Below the pieces are notes generated by a model. It did no database searches. It worked only from the letters and a program-made list of their open reading frames with translations, and had not been told where the DNA came from. The translations under genes and the position numbers were made by a program. DNA of 47,500 nucleotides from Chrysomallon squamiferum (lineage: Eukaryota; Mollusca; Gastropoda; Neomphalida; Peltospiridae). This document shows, one piece after another, positions 16,974-28,265 of the stretch. Within the stretch, counting starts at the first letter, position 1. Every line of letters begins with the position of its first letter. Where the stretch lies: assembly GCA_012295275.1 (NCBI GenBank), contig CM022672.1, positions 19,034,894-19,082,393 on the forward strand, read 5' to 3'.

Positions 16974-17047
<74 letters not shown>
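16540..17047. repeat. Large triplet mosaic with two long (AAT)n arrays
   Basis: AGT/AGC mosaic (16555-16665), a non-repetitive spacer, pure AAT (16800-16866), a GAT/AAT mosaic (16867-16975), then pure AAT (16976-17046). The 215-codon Leu/Ser open frame on the minus strand is a product of the three-base period. Confidence 0.95.
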
Positions 17048-17049
<2 letters not shown>

Positions 17050-17295
17050 TGATAATTAGATAGAAATGACGTGACAATTATTATCTGTGAGTGTGGTCTA
17101 CGTTCACGGTGTTGTGAATTCTAAAACACACAAATCAAGGTGTGGAGTCTAATAAAGGACTAGCTTAGCATTTTTACCTTTAATTAGTTATCAGGTAAGA
17201 TAAGATAAATTATTTCGTGTAAATTGGGTATGTCTTTGATCTTAGGATATCAACCTTTATAAATGTTCAACCCTAATAATGCTGGCTATCTGTGT

Positions 17296-17326
<31 letters not shown>
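17048..17326. other. AT-rich spacer ending in poly(T)
   Basis: Complex to 17298, then about 28 T residues (17299-17326). Confidence 0.55.
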
Positions 17327-17331
<5 letters not shown>

Positions 17332-17880
17332 AAAGCTCTCTTAAACGAATACTTCAAGGAAAAGACAACCGAACTGTAGAATGGTACAAAAGGTGTGAGC
17401 CGGTTAACCCTGGGCTTCAAAATTAACAGCTCTCTGACTGTATCTTTGGCCAAGATCTTTCGAATCGACCCGGCCAGGGTAATTGCCGGGTATTGCTTTA
17501 CAGCGAGTCTCGCTTCGAACGAACAAACTTGCAGTATAAAATTCAATATGATGAATCGGTTTCTTTTCATGCGACGAAACGTAATCCTCGAAAAATAAAA
17601 CAAGTCAAGTTATGGTTGGTTGTTCGACTTTTTTTTTTTTTTTTTTTTTCCAGTCCGACGAAGGATGCCCTAAAAGGGATCGGTCATTGTTTCCTAGCAG
17701 TTTCTCTGCTGACCCGGACGGAGGCCGACACGTCACGAGCTGACGTGGCCAGTGACGAGTTTGATTTCGATTGGTCAGTCATCAGGTCTGGTTGTTTTCA
17801 CTCGCCAGTGTTTTTTTTTTTAATGAAAAAAAGACAACGGTTTTGTAATTTACGGATACAACACGCCTCATGTTCATATT
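17327..17880. other. Unique GC-richer non-coding island
   Basis: Complex sequence with CpGs interrupted by poly(T) at 17631-17649. Includes CACGTCACGAGCTGACGTGG (17729-17748), an imperfect palindrome, and ATTGG at 17770-17774. Open frames here are not recognisable. Regulatory role possible. Confidence 0.4.
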
Positions 17881-17905
17881 GAACTTTTAAAGTATAATTG
17901 TCGTG

Positions 17906-17928
17906 TACTGCTACTGCTGCTGCTGCTG

Positions 17929-17991
<63 letters not shown>

Positions 17992-18022
17992 TTCCTATTA
18001 CTACTACTACTAATAATAATAA
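17906..18022. repeat. (CTG)n-(CTA)n-(AAT)n triplet array
   Basis: Starts as CTG, runs as clean CTA to about 17990, then ACT and AAT units. Confidence 0.96.
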
Positions 18023-18389
18023 CAGAGAGATCCAGGTAATCATATTTATGAAGACAAAAGTGTATATCAAAACCATGATAGGAAATGAAGTGGAAATTGA
18101 TTTGTTTTTCTTAAAAAATGCTAATGTGCTCGAAGTTGAATGTAACTTACGTTAAAATAAAATGCTTGTTTCGGAGAAAATTTAGATGATTTTGTAGTTC
18201 TTGCTGGCACTGATGTTGTCATTGAAGTAGCTTAAAGAAGTTCATCCAAAGTATGAGATACGTTAGGTTAAAAACGATGATGATGATGAATATGGCAATG
18301 TCGTTAATAAAATTAACATGAACATCTCGACGATGATGATGATGGTCATGATATTGTTTGGGGCTGATATTTTCTATCTCTCTTAAAAA
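18023..18389. other. AT-rich spacer
   Basis: No feature beyond GATGAT-type triplets at 18277-18291 and 18330-18345. Confidence 0.4.
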
Positions 18390-18640
<251 letters not shown>

Positions 18641-19498
18641 TTTTGTCTCAGAGCCATAAGATATAGGTAATAAATACCTGACAGACACTTATAATTAGTA
18701 CATTAAAGAAAATCTTTAGTTTCTGCTACAGGATAACTATGTTATTGCTGATAACCGATGTTACCAATGACGTCATTAAAAGGGTTATTTATTTAGAATA
18801 ACGCCTCAACAGACAAAATAACTCCCAGTTCATAACTTTCAACATCAGACCACATAAAAAGATGAATAAACTCGTTTTTGACTTTTCTCTTCTTTTATTT
18901 CTTTAATTTTTTTTTTTTTTTTTTTAACTCAGTATACGAGGTCCAGTTTCATTAACTTGTGTGACACAATAAACATCAAACCTCAGCCGTTCCTCCCCGT
19001 GTCCCGATAAAAGACGTATTATTCAAATATACACCCAATAAAAACGATATCATCTTCTGCTTTCTAATATACTCTGTAACATATTCCCCGTGCTGATTCC
19101 GATGACTTATGTACCAGATGCTATCTCGCTGGCTGATGGCTTTTAATACGAAATTTTAAACGCCGCGCACATTTCAACACGCTCTCTGACAGTTTAATTT
19201 GCTTTCACAGAAACCAAACTAACGCTACCACCATTACAACGTGCAAGAGACTTTTTTTTTTTTTTTTTTTTTTTCTTCCCCCTCCCCACTATTTATATTG
19301 ACACACAATACAAATAATTGGCAACAGTTGGCCTATTAGACACACAGTAATAAATTAGTGTCTATCTCGCGTTGTTCGTGCATATTATAAATATTAGTAA
19401 ATGAGTAATCGCGTCGATCTTTCGTATCTCTCAGCTTTATTTATCTGACAGATCGCTGTATTTCGTTTTTTCATTATTTATTTTGTTATATATGTATG

Positions 19499-19499
<1 letters not shown>
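18641..19499. other. Unique non-coding island with poly(T) interruptions
   Basis: Poly(T) at 18907-18925 and 19252-19274. The stretch 18950-19250 is complex and includes AATAAAAC/CCAATAAAAA elements resembling caudal/Hox-type TTTATTG sites (near 19038). No gene. Confidence 0.4.
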
Positions 19500-19546
<47 letters not shown>

Positions 19547-19788
19547 TTATATATGTGCAGTATCTTCTTTTTTTTTTATCTTTGTAGTTGTATTATTACT
19601 ATATTTATTATGCTGTTGTTGCTGTTGTTGTTTTTATCGTCGTCGTCGTTAACTCGATAACTCTCTCAGTATCATACAATTATTATGTCAAGCATTTTTA
19701 TTATGTATGTCTTATACTTCTTTTTCTCTTAATAGCATTAGTATTTTAGTAATATATATATATATGTTTGCACACACACATAAATACT

Positions 19789-19832
<44 letters not shown>

Positions 19833-19945
19833 AAATTAACATTAATGTAATTATAATATAATGAATACTGAATACCCACTGTATATCTTGGATGTGTTTA
19901 TCTGAGTATATATATATATTTATATATATATATATATATATATTT
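19500..19945. repeat. (AAT)n and several (TA)n microsatellites
   Basis: AAT at 19501-19547; TA runs near 19752-19765, 19793-19827 and 19907-19942, separated by AT-rich sequence. Confidence 0.9.
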
Positions 19946-20430
19946 TCTTTACAAAAGTGCTCTTCCTTTGTCAACCTTTAACGTAATAAAAAGTAAATTT
20001 ATTAATGTTATGTTAACATGTTAGCAGGCTGGACGATAAACAGGCATTCTCAGTTGAGCTCTTGGTAAAATTATATGCAATAAAGTCACATATTCTGTCA
20101 GATCAAATATTCTCTTATCGTCCACTGCTTTAACTAATACCCTGCAGTGTCATATGACATACAGTGGCAGACATTCATTCTAGGATTTGCTTTAGGGTGC
20201 GCTAGAATCAAGACTCCGGCTGTGCCTGGAACAGGACAGTTCTGAGAAAGGTTCGTTGGTTGTGTGGTGTTGTGGTCCTGCGACTTGAATCAGTCTGTCG
20301 TGAACATATGTGCCGATCTTTCAGCAGCTCTGTTGTATGGAAGTAAGTTATCATATAAAGTGTAGTGGAAATTTAAAACTTGGAAGTGGATTAGCTAGTG
20401 TTAACTGTTAATATCCAATAATAACTCTTT
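19946..20430. other. Complex non-coding stretch
   Basis: Moderately complex (20150-20350 is GC-richer). No ORF, tRNA-like boxes or known element recognised. Confidence 0.4.
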
Positions 20431-20740
20431 CTATGCACATCTATCTATATCTATATCTAACAGGATAAACGCACATCTTACACGCACATACACACACAAA
20501 TACACATATACGTACATACATCGTGCATGCCTCCATCCATCTATATATACATGCATACATACATACATACCTCTATACATACATACATACATACATATAT
20601 ACATACATACATACATACATATATACATACATACATACATTCGTGCATATATGAATACACACACATACGTGCATGTAGACTCTCGGACAGACAGGTAAGG
20701 ACAAACAGACAGACATACAGACAGACATACAGACAAAACG
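20431..20740. repeat. (CATA)n / (ACAG)n tetranucleotide array
   Basis: CA-rich start, clean CATA blocks (20548-20640) with TATA interruptions, then ACAG/ACATACAG units (20685-20738). Confidence 0.95.
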
Positions 20741-20744
20741 TCAC

Positions 20745-21320
20745 TGAGAGATGATGGTTAATAAAATAATGAATCGATAAATAATTGTAAAATATTAGTA
20801 TAAAACAAATTAGTAATAAAAATAAAGTAAAACAGAATAAATTTAAAAAGGAAAAAAAAAAAAATAATAGCTTAGAGATAAACATAATGATATAAAAATC
20901 TAATAACTAAACAGTAAAACTGGATGTAAAAACATAAAATAAAGTAAGAGTGCAATAAAATAAAAATATAACATAATACATTGATAAAATAAAACAATAG
21001 AAAATAAATACAAAATGAAATGAAATAAAAAAAAATAAAAAAAAAAAAAAAAAAAAATAATAATAATAATAATAAAATAAAATAAAGTAAAATAATCTTG
21101 TATTAAGTATGATTCAGCTAGTAATATTAATAATTTTCTCAGTTGTGTTTCATGTGATTTATACTAAAATTTATACTTGTATGCTTTAAACGTATATTAT
21201 TATTATTATTATTATTACTATTATTATTATTATTATTATTATCTAACCATTTAAATCTTTTAATTTATATACTGGTTATCTTTTAAGTAATATAAATTTT
21301 GAATATATAAATATGTAATG

Positions 21321-21356
<36 letters not shown>

Positions 21357-21839
21357 TATTCAAAATTTAATATTTAAAAGAATATTTATTTTAAGCATTA
21401 ATTATAATAAAATACATTTACTGAAAGAAAAATATTTAATTTCTCCATTTGAAATAGTTTTTTCATAGTTATTCATTTTCTGTCTTTTTGAATTTTTCCT
21501 TTAATGTATATATATATATATACATATATATTTTTTATCTAAACACCGACGATAGTAATAATTTTTTTAATTTTTTTATTTTTACTTTTATTATTATTAT
21601 TTTACTTTAATATGCCGTCCTTTAAAAACTTTTAGTACTTTAATTTATTCCCTTTTGATACCAAACTACGTTTTTTTTTTTAAATTTTATTTTAAACATT
21701 GGTTACAATAAATCAATAAAAATTTACCAGAATACATTTTAATTGACCTTCCATTTCTTGGCAGCTTGAAGTTTTATATCTATATCTATCTATTTTTTCT
21801 AGCTATATACACATATAAACATATAAAAAATTGTATGTC

Positions 21840-21881
<42 letters not shown>

Positions 21882-22369
21882 TATGTGTGTTTGTCTGCGT
21901 GTCTGTGCGTGTGTGCATGTTAATAATTTTATTTAAATAACAGATAATAATGAAGTAAACAAGTAATAAAGTATATTTTATTGTGGAATTTGTATATATA
22001 TATATATAAGTACATTAACAGAGTTTTTGAAGTGGCAGAGATCTCACGACATTTGTTTGTGAAGACAGAATATTTTTCAGCTGTTTCGTTTCCCTTGAAT
22101 TACCCTGGGTACAAGCCAGCAACCAAATTCTGAAATAAACAAAAATAATAAAAATTTTTTATAGTTACGTCATTATAAAAATTAATCCTATAATACAAAA
22201 TACAAAATTATTTTTAATGTTAAAAATATGGATATTTTAAAAAAAGTGAAAAAAAAAAAATTATTAGATAGTTTTTACTTTTATATATAAATTTGTTTGG
22301 ACAAAAACGATGATGACGATAATGATGATGATTATACTATCCATATAGTGCTACTACTATTACTACTAA

Positions 22370-22419
<50 letters not shown>

Positions 22420-22819
22420 TGATGATGATGATTTATGTAGTTATATTGTCAAATATAAAATATAAAATAATAAAATAATAATAATAATAATAAAATAATT
22501 GTCAAATCATAATTAATTCAAGCAAAATTTAATTGTATTTTTATTATAATTAAATTTTTAATTTTTTAAATAATTTTTGGTATTTATTAAACTAAATGCA
22601 TTGTAATTCAATCCTCGTTGATGAGCGGCAAAGATAATTAAAATTATAAAGAGCAACAGGATGAATGCATAATTGTTTAATTATTGTTATTAAAGATACG
22701 ATTAAGTGAAAAAAACACAAAAAAAAAACACGTACACACACAATTAAAAAGCTAAATTTGATAATATTTGTAAATATAGATTTCGAAAGTATAAATTGTA
22801 TCAATGAAAGAATTGAAGA
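20745..22819. other. Very AT-rich block with many microsatellites
   Basis: A-rich sequence 20820-21095, ATT 21198-21242, AAT 21320-21355, TA 21505-21528, GT 21847-21878, AAT 22370-22418 and GAT triplets. No coding signal. Possible matrix-attachment-like composition, which is inference. Confidence 0.6.
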
Positions 22820-24159
22820 ATGGATAAATTATTTTTTATTTATTTATTTATTTTTTTTATTTTTATTTTTTTATATTTTTTTTTTTTGTGGCTACAGACA
22901 ACAAACATTACTATAAAAGTGAGAAATGTAATTTTTCGTAAATTTAAATTTATATAATTGTTTTAGGAACTAAACTGTAATATTCATTTGTTTGTAGTTT
23001 TAAACATTCGTTTTTTACTGGTTTTTCATTGTCTCATTGATTTTTTTTATCTCCTTTTTGATGATTTTGTTTTATTTATTCTTTCTTTTCTTTCTTTCAT
23101 AAATTATTTCTTTCCTTCCTTTCTTCCTTAATTCTTTTAATTGATTCATTTTCTCTCTGTCTTCAGTTATCCTTTTCATACATTCGTTACATTTCATTGA
23201 ATTCAGTTTTTTTTTTTTCATTTCATTTATTCTTTTTTTTTTTTTTTTTTTTAAATCCTTTTTTCCTTTCTTAACATTTATTTTCATTTATTTTATGATT
23301 TAACAAAAAAAAAATTTAATTATATAAAAGATTATTTTTTAATTTTTTTTTTTTAATTATATAAAAGATAATTTAAAACTCCGCTGATCGATATTTTAAT
23401 TTATGCCGCTTCAGGTATTGAATTCGCAGAAAGCTTTGTGTGTTTTTTAAAGCAAAGATTACATAAATTAACAGTTAGAGTTTCAGTTCAGGGATGTTGT
23501 TTTTCACATATCCAGACCAGCTAGCGCCAGTAGGAGAAAAAAAACGAAACAAAAAATAATAATAATAAAAAAAAAGAAAAAAAAAAAGGGAAGAAAACCA
23601 TTAAAAAAAAAAAAAACCACCAAAAAAAAAATCCCCCAGCAACTGGAAATTAAAAAGAAGAAGAAGAAGAAGAAAAAGAAATCACACATACACACAAAAA
23701 AACCCCAGAAAACCCAACAACTACTCGTATATTAAAAAAATACTTCGCATATTCTCATATCGTTTACATTCAGTTTGGATCTTTACAGACTTGTCGACAA
23801 ACGCTTCATTTTTATTCTTCACTGGCGGTTGATTATTTCATTTCGATTTTAATTTGAAAGTATTATTATTATTATTATTACAAGTGTATGTATGTGTGTG
23901 TGTGTGTGTGTGGAGGGTGGGGGAAAAAAATGAACAAATCGAGTCTAAAAAAAAAAAAAGCAATTGTGTACTACCACAATACTAATAAAATAAGAAAAAA
24001 GAAAATAACGTTCTGCAGTGAGGATTTGATAAATTTGCTCAAAACTCGAACAAGCTGTTTAATGCGTTATAAAACCTTTGGCCCCCACTACGCATACTTT
24101 TGTCTGAAAGGTTAATGCGTTTCGCAGTAACAGATATACCTGTTTAATAGTCTTTGATG
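22820..24159. other. T-rich then A-rich low-complexity block
   Basis: 22830-23300 is T-rich with TTTC/TTTA units; 23525-23700 is A-rich with AAG repeats (23658-23672). ATT run 23863-23880, GT run 23888-23911. 23710-24159 is otherwise complex. No gene. Confidence 0.55.
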
Positions 24160-24858
24160 TCTTTGTTATTTTAATGGCGAGAATCTACATCAACGGGCTG
24201 CCAGACAATTTCGACAGTTGGAGACATGCGCACGCGCACCTAATGATTAGTGACGTCAGTAAAACATTTCGCGTACAATATAAACTAATTTCGTACTTAG
24301 CTAATATTACAATGAATGATGTAACAAGTAAGCAAATGGATACCTTTGAAATGGTTGTCTGGCGGGCCTTTTTTTTTTTTTCTTTTTTCTTTTTCCGGAA
24401 CAGATCACACGGCTCTCGGGCAAATTGTCCTTTTGTTGTTTTTTCATCTAGAGTTATCGTCCCTTGATAGTACTTAATTTGTCCTGTTGTTGTTCGAGTA
24501 GGTATGTCTGGGCATTTTAAAAATGTTTTAATTGTTTTGGGTTATAATTTAGTAAACGTTCTTTCTTCTTCATTTGCTGGGAGCTGACATTTTCACACGG
24601 CCACGGGTTCATTCACAATTTAAGAGTGAGAAACTGTCAAAACTGGAGGTTTCACTTCACAAAATTTCATTGGAACTAATTAAGTATCACCGGGGTATTT
24701 GGATACATGGCTTAAGTTATTTAGTATTGTTGTTGTATTTTGTTTTTTGTTTTGTTTTGTTTTGCTTAATTCTCCACAAGTCATTAAGTTAAATATTGCA
24801 CTTAAACTTTTTTTTTTTTCATTGTTTTTTAAAAAAAAAAAACATTTCTTAAACAATG
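24160..24858 (-). other. Probable 3' UTR and immediate downstream region of Msx
   Basis: Directly follows the stop codon. Begins with A/T-rich low complexity (24800-24845, poly(T) and poly(A) facing each other), then moderately complex sequence with no ORF of note and poly(T) at 24369-24395. It includes a minus-strand ATCAAGGGACGATAACTC-like stretch (24451-24468), treated under findings. UTR length is inferred. Confidence 0.45.
24527..24532 (-). terminator. Candidate Msx polyadenylation signal (ATTAAA)
   Basis: ATTAAA on the minus strand about 330 bases after the stop codon is the first common hexamer variant I noticed. A canonical AATAAA occurs only further on, near 23811-23816. The real 3' end cannot be fixed without transcript data. 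Confidence 0.3.
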
Positions 24859-25295
24859 TCAATGCATCGGAGGAAGACCTGGTTGCAGTCCGGAGTACAT
24901 TGCAAGAGGAGACATCAACGACTGCGGCAAAAACGGCGACCTCATGAAAGCGCCGTTGTACAGAATACTGGACGGCGACTGCGGAAGCGATACGCCGAAT
25001 ATCGGCGGAAGCATTGTCTTTGAGTGCATGCGCAGTTTCTCCAGTTCCGCTTCCTGCAGGCGCTTCGACTTGGCTCGTCGGTTCTGGAACCAGATTTTCA
25101 CTTGCGTTTCCGTCAAGTTCAGCGAGGCGGAGAATTCTGCTCGTTCTGCAATGGACAGGTACTGTTTTTCTCGAAATTTCTTTTCCAGCGAAAGCAGTTG
25201 CGATGTAGTGAACGGCGTGCGTGGCTTCCGGTTTGGTTTGTGCTTGCGCAGTGTCCCAACTGCCTTTGGAGGTAGTCTAGGAGCGCTAGAAATAT
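24859..25295 (-). CDS. Msx: Msx homeobox transcription factor, coding exon 2 (homeodomain and C-terminus, residues 161-305, with stop)
   Basis: The exon follows a pyrimidine-rich acceptor ending TTTCACAG (AG at 25297-25296). Joined to exon 1 it completes codon 161 (Asn) and continues to TGA at 24859-24861, giving a 305-residue protein. The homeodomain is residues 182-241. It starts [10 protein letters not shown], has [10 protein letters not shown] in the middle and the recognition-helix core [10 protein letters not shown], with W48, F49, Q50, N51 and R53 all present. The preceding basic LRKHKP and the following EAELEKLRM are Msx hallmarks and separate it from NK, Dlx and Bar classes. The C-terminal tail keeps [10 protein letters not shown] (256-265) and SPLAMYS (289-295), like Msx C-terminal motifs. 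Q50 predicts TAATTG-type binding. No key residue is missing and no frameshift is seen. The class call is very safe. Orthology to a particular vertebrate paralogue is not implied. Confidence 0.97.
25054..25233 (-). other. Msx: Homeodomain coding segment of Msx (60 residues)
   Basis: Codons for residues 182-241. Diagnostic Msx positions are visible: K3, R5, T6, P7 and F8 in the N-terminal arm, [10 protein letters not shown] across helices 1-2, and [12 protein letters not shown] in helix 3. Compared with the vertebrate Msx pattern as I remember it, the differences are conservative (for example Ser at 11 and 15, Glu at 22, Asn at 39, Ser at 56). The whole domain lies in exon 2 and is uninterrupted. 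Confidence 0.97.
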
Positions 25296-25310
25296 CTGTG
25301 AAAGAAAGAA
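25296..25310 (-). other. Msx: Splice acceptor of Msx exon 2 with polypyrimidine tract
   Basis: On the minus strand TTTTCTTTCTTTCACAG precedes the exon, giving a strong pyrimidine tract and CAG. The two bases AT that follow complete the split Asn codon. Confidence 0.9.
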
Positions 25311-25380
25311 AACATAACACGTATTTAATTTGTGGTTGTTATCGAAGAAAAATTTCTAACGATCAGTTCTTGAAGTATTA

Positions 25381-25599
25381 ATGATGGAAATGTGTTCACT
25401 GCCCTGTTTTTTTTTTTTTTTCTTTCTAGAAATAACCGTAGAATAATATTATATTCAATAAGTTAAATTAATTTTTTTTATTAAATTAACTAAATAAATA
25501 ACTATAAGATTCAAATTGTAAAAACAGCATGATCAAATTGATGATAATAATAATAATAATAATAACAACAACAACAACAACAACAATATTTTAGTCCAT
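25381..25599. repeat. Intronic AT-rich stretch with (AAT)n and (AAC)n
   Basis: Poly(T) 25408-25420, then AT-rich sequence, AAT and CAA triplets 25544-25586. Confidence 0.8.
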
Positions 25600-26080
25600 T
25601 GTTTCAAACTCTCGATTATTTAAAGTTAAATTGAACGCCAGAATCAACCGACTGGTTTTCGCGCTGTTGGTAACTGTTATCAGTCAGCTCATCAAACTCA
25701 TTTAATTCAACCAATCAGAAGATCCAGCCAAAGAGTAACCGAAGCAATCTCCACTTCCGTTCGGTCCGCAGCGAAAAGCGAGAGCTTCCGGTAGGACAAT
25801 ATTTGTTAGAACTCTTTTGTCATTTTGCTAATTGAAGATTTAATTTTAGATAGCAACTGCAATGAATCAACGGCCATTACCAGCGACACCTCGGCCGCTG
25901 ACGTTAATTTTCTAAAGATAATGACTTCAACAAAACGGCAAATGACTTTGATTTCTGCGCGCGAACACTTCGAAATGATTCAAAACCGATTAGCTTTTCG
26001 ATTTTCTATTCTGAGACAGAAATTAGGATCAAGTCTCGTCAGTGAAATGAAAGGATTTTCTTTGAAAAGAATACAAACCG
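25600..26080. promoter_or_regulatory. Intronic unique island near exon 2
   Basis: Complex, CpG-containing. CCAAT at 25711-25715, ETS-like ACTTCCG and CTTCCGG (about 25751 and 25786), and a MYB-like TAACTG near 25670. No coding signal. A candidate intronic enhancer by composition and motifs only. Confidence 0.35.
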
Positions 26081-26084
26081 CTAT

Positions 26085-26154
26085 ATTATATATATATATA
26101 TATATATATGCATTCATGCAGACATATGTATATACTAACGTTCATCATACGTAG

Positions 26155-26185
<31 letters not shown>
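26085..26185. repeat. (TA)n and (CA)n microsatellites
   Basis: TA run 26088-26109 and CA run 26157-26184 with complex sequence between. Confidence 0.95.
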
Positions 26186-26188
<3 letters not shown>

Positions 26189-26598
26189 CCATGCATATAC
26201 ATCCATGCATATAAAGTCTAATTAAAATAAAATAATATCATCTCTGATAGAATAATTCCTCTTTTGACAAGTCTTTTATTTACAAAATACGAAATTTCTC
26301 TGATGAAAAAAAAAAAAATATATATATATATATATTTATTTATTCTTGCGGGTAATAATAATAAAAAAATAATAATAATAAAAAAAATAATAAAAAAATA
26401 AATTATGCTTTTCTTCTGCAACGTTTAATCTTCAGTACGATTTCCCTATTCCAAACATTTACATGCACTTTCTAGATGTTTACACAGTCTGACAAGAAAG
26501 TAAAATACCCTTGCTGTTAATAAAAGAATGACTTATGTGATAATGTGTTTTGTATGTACTGCGTGTAGATTGTTGTTGGAAGGTTATGGTTCATCTTC

Positions 26599-26760
26599 GG
26601 GCGATAAACACAGAGTCGGGCAATAAAACGCTTTTGATTTAAAGGAATAAAAGTTAGATGTTTGGCAATAAAACCGCAACGAAGCAATAAAAACGTGATG
26701 TTAAGGAATAAAAAAATGATCACAAGATATGCAAAATGCGTGATCCCCAGGAATAAAAAA
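26599..26760. repeat. Degenerate minisatellite with GGAATAAAA / GGCAATAAAA core
   Basis: The core recurs starting at about 26599, 26619, 26644, 26664, 26683, 26704 and 26750. Spacings are near 20-25 bases, with the last gap about double. The spacer sequence between cores is poorly conserved. Confidence 0.7.
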
Positions 26761-26769
26761 AAAAAAAAA

Positions 26770-27080
26770 AAAAAATGATATAAAATGAAATTTAAAGAAA
26801 TATAATAAAACTTTGAGAAATGAAATTTAAAGTGATAAAATAAAACTTTGAAAAAAATGTAAATTAAAAGAATATAATAAAACTTAGAAAAATGAAATTT
26901 AAAGTGATAAATTTAAAATTTGAAAAAAAATGAAAACTAAAAGAATTTAATAAAACTTTTAGAAATGAAATTTAAAGTGATAAAATAAAACTTTGAAAAA
27001 AATGAAAATTAAAAGAATATAATAAAACTTTCAAAAATGAAATTTAAAAGGAGTATAATAAAACTTTGAAAAATAAAAAT
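26770..27080. repeat. AT-rich tandem array of an AAATTTAAA...AATAAAACTTT unit
   Basis: Alternating blocks GAAATTTAAAGTGATAAAAT and AAAAGAATATAATAAAACTT recur with small changes from 26780 to 27075. The composite period is a little under 60 bases. It follows the GGAATAAAA minisatellite and may derive from it. Confidence 0.75.
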
Positions 27081-27855
27081 TTAAAGAACACAAAAGATTT
27101 AGTTGCAAGGATTAGGTAATAACTTGAACGAATTAAATTAGATGTTATAATTAAAAGAATATAGCAGTATTGTATATAAAAAAATATTATCTCAAGAAAT
27201 AAAATACTTTTTTTTATGATACAAATATGTTATCGCAGAGGATGAATATATTATCTTTTATCAAAAATATGAATTAATCTCAAGAATAAAAATAATTCTG
27301 TAATTGCGTTTGTTTCTACGTATGTGTGGATAAATAAATATTTGATTAACATATTTTAAATATTAAAGATTTTGAGATATCAAAATATACTTTTTAAAGA
27401 AAAATTCGTTACGGAATGTATCTTCATATCTATGAGTTTGTTGATATGTATGTTATATATGTATTGAATTGATTGTATATAATCTACATTAATTATTATT
27501 ATTATTTTTGTTGTTGTTGTTATTATTATTAATTTTGGTGATATTAATTTGTATTCTGTATCAACCCATCTTATGACCAAACAACTTTTAGAGATTATTT
27601 TACACAATGATTACTTATACATCAGAGAACTATTAAAAAATATATGTCATGACTCTAATTTAGAAATAGAATTTTTGTTTATTTATTTATTTGTTTGTTT
27701 GTTTGTTTATTCACTCGTTTAGCAAGCTTTATCAGATAAATGTTCAAGCACGTTTATCGTGGACAACCCTCAGATTCTTTGAACCTTTACAGATATGATT
27801 TTATATAAAAAAAAAAACTAATAATAAAAATTAAAACAAAATGTTTCCATACTTC

Positions 27856-27858
<3 letters not shown>
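27081..27858. other. Intronic AT-rich sequence
   Basis: AT-rich with short ATT (27493-27530) and TTTA/TTTG (27676-27708) runs. No gene. Confidence 0.45.

Positions 27859-27892
<34 letters not shown>
27859..27892. repeat. Intronic poly(A) tract
   Basis: About 33 A residues followed by CAACAACTAC. Confidence 0.95.
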
Positions 27893-27893
<1 letters not shown>

Positions 27894-27929
27894 AACAACT
27901 ACACCCCCAAACATTACTCAATCATTCCA

Positions 27930-28260
27930 GTATTGAAAACAACGCCAGCGATCTCTTTCACAGGGCTTCGTCCCGTCTGTGCAGTGTCTTCGCAAACCAC
28001 GCTTCACAAAACAGCAGCAGTAAAAATCCGAGGAAACGGAAGCAGGAAATTGCGCTGGAATATTCATTCGTCTGAGCTATCTGCCGGTGTTTTTCTGCGG
28101 CTATCAGCTATTTGTCTCTCTCAATTCTCGTACCAGTCACGCCGTTATCTGACTGGGAGAGACAGACAGAAAAAAAAAAACACCTTGTCGCGATTTCTGT
28201 CAGTTTTAAAAGCAGCGAGTCTTGAGCAAAGAAGAATGTTTTCAGATTAGAAGAAACCGG
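27930..28260. promoter_or_regulatory. Intronic unique GC-richer island
   Basis: The most GC-rich part of the intron, with ETS-like (CAGGAAA), TEAD-like (TGGAATATTC) and GATA-like (TTATCTGA) matches. The 105-codon open frame has no recognisable family. Candidate enhancer; inference. Confidence 0.35.
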
Positions 28261-28265
28261 AGTTG

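Noticed and set aside
16402-17049. 215-codon minus-strand Leu/Ser-rich open frame
   Set aside because: Produced entirely by AAT/GAT/AGT triplet repeats; no domain, low complexity throughout.
17325-17603. 92-codon minus-strand frame in complex sequence
   Set aside because: Complex composition made it worth reading, but no motif or family was recognised and opposing frames are also open.
20150-20390. GC-richer complex stretch considered as a tRNA-derived SINE
   Set aside because: No convincing A-box/B-box pair or tRNA-like fold, and no A-rich tail.
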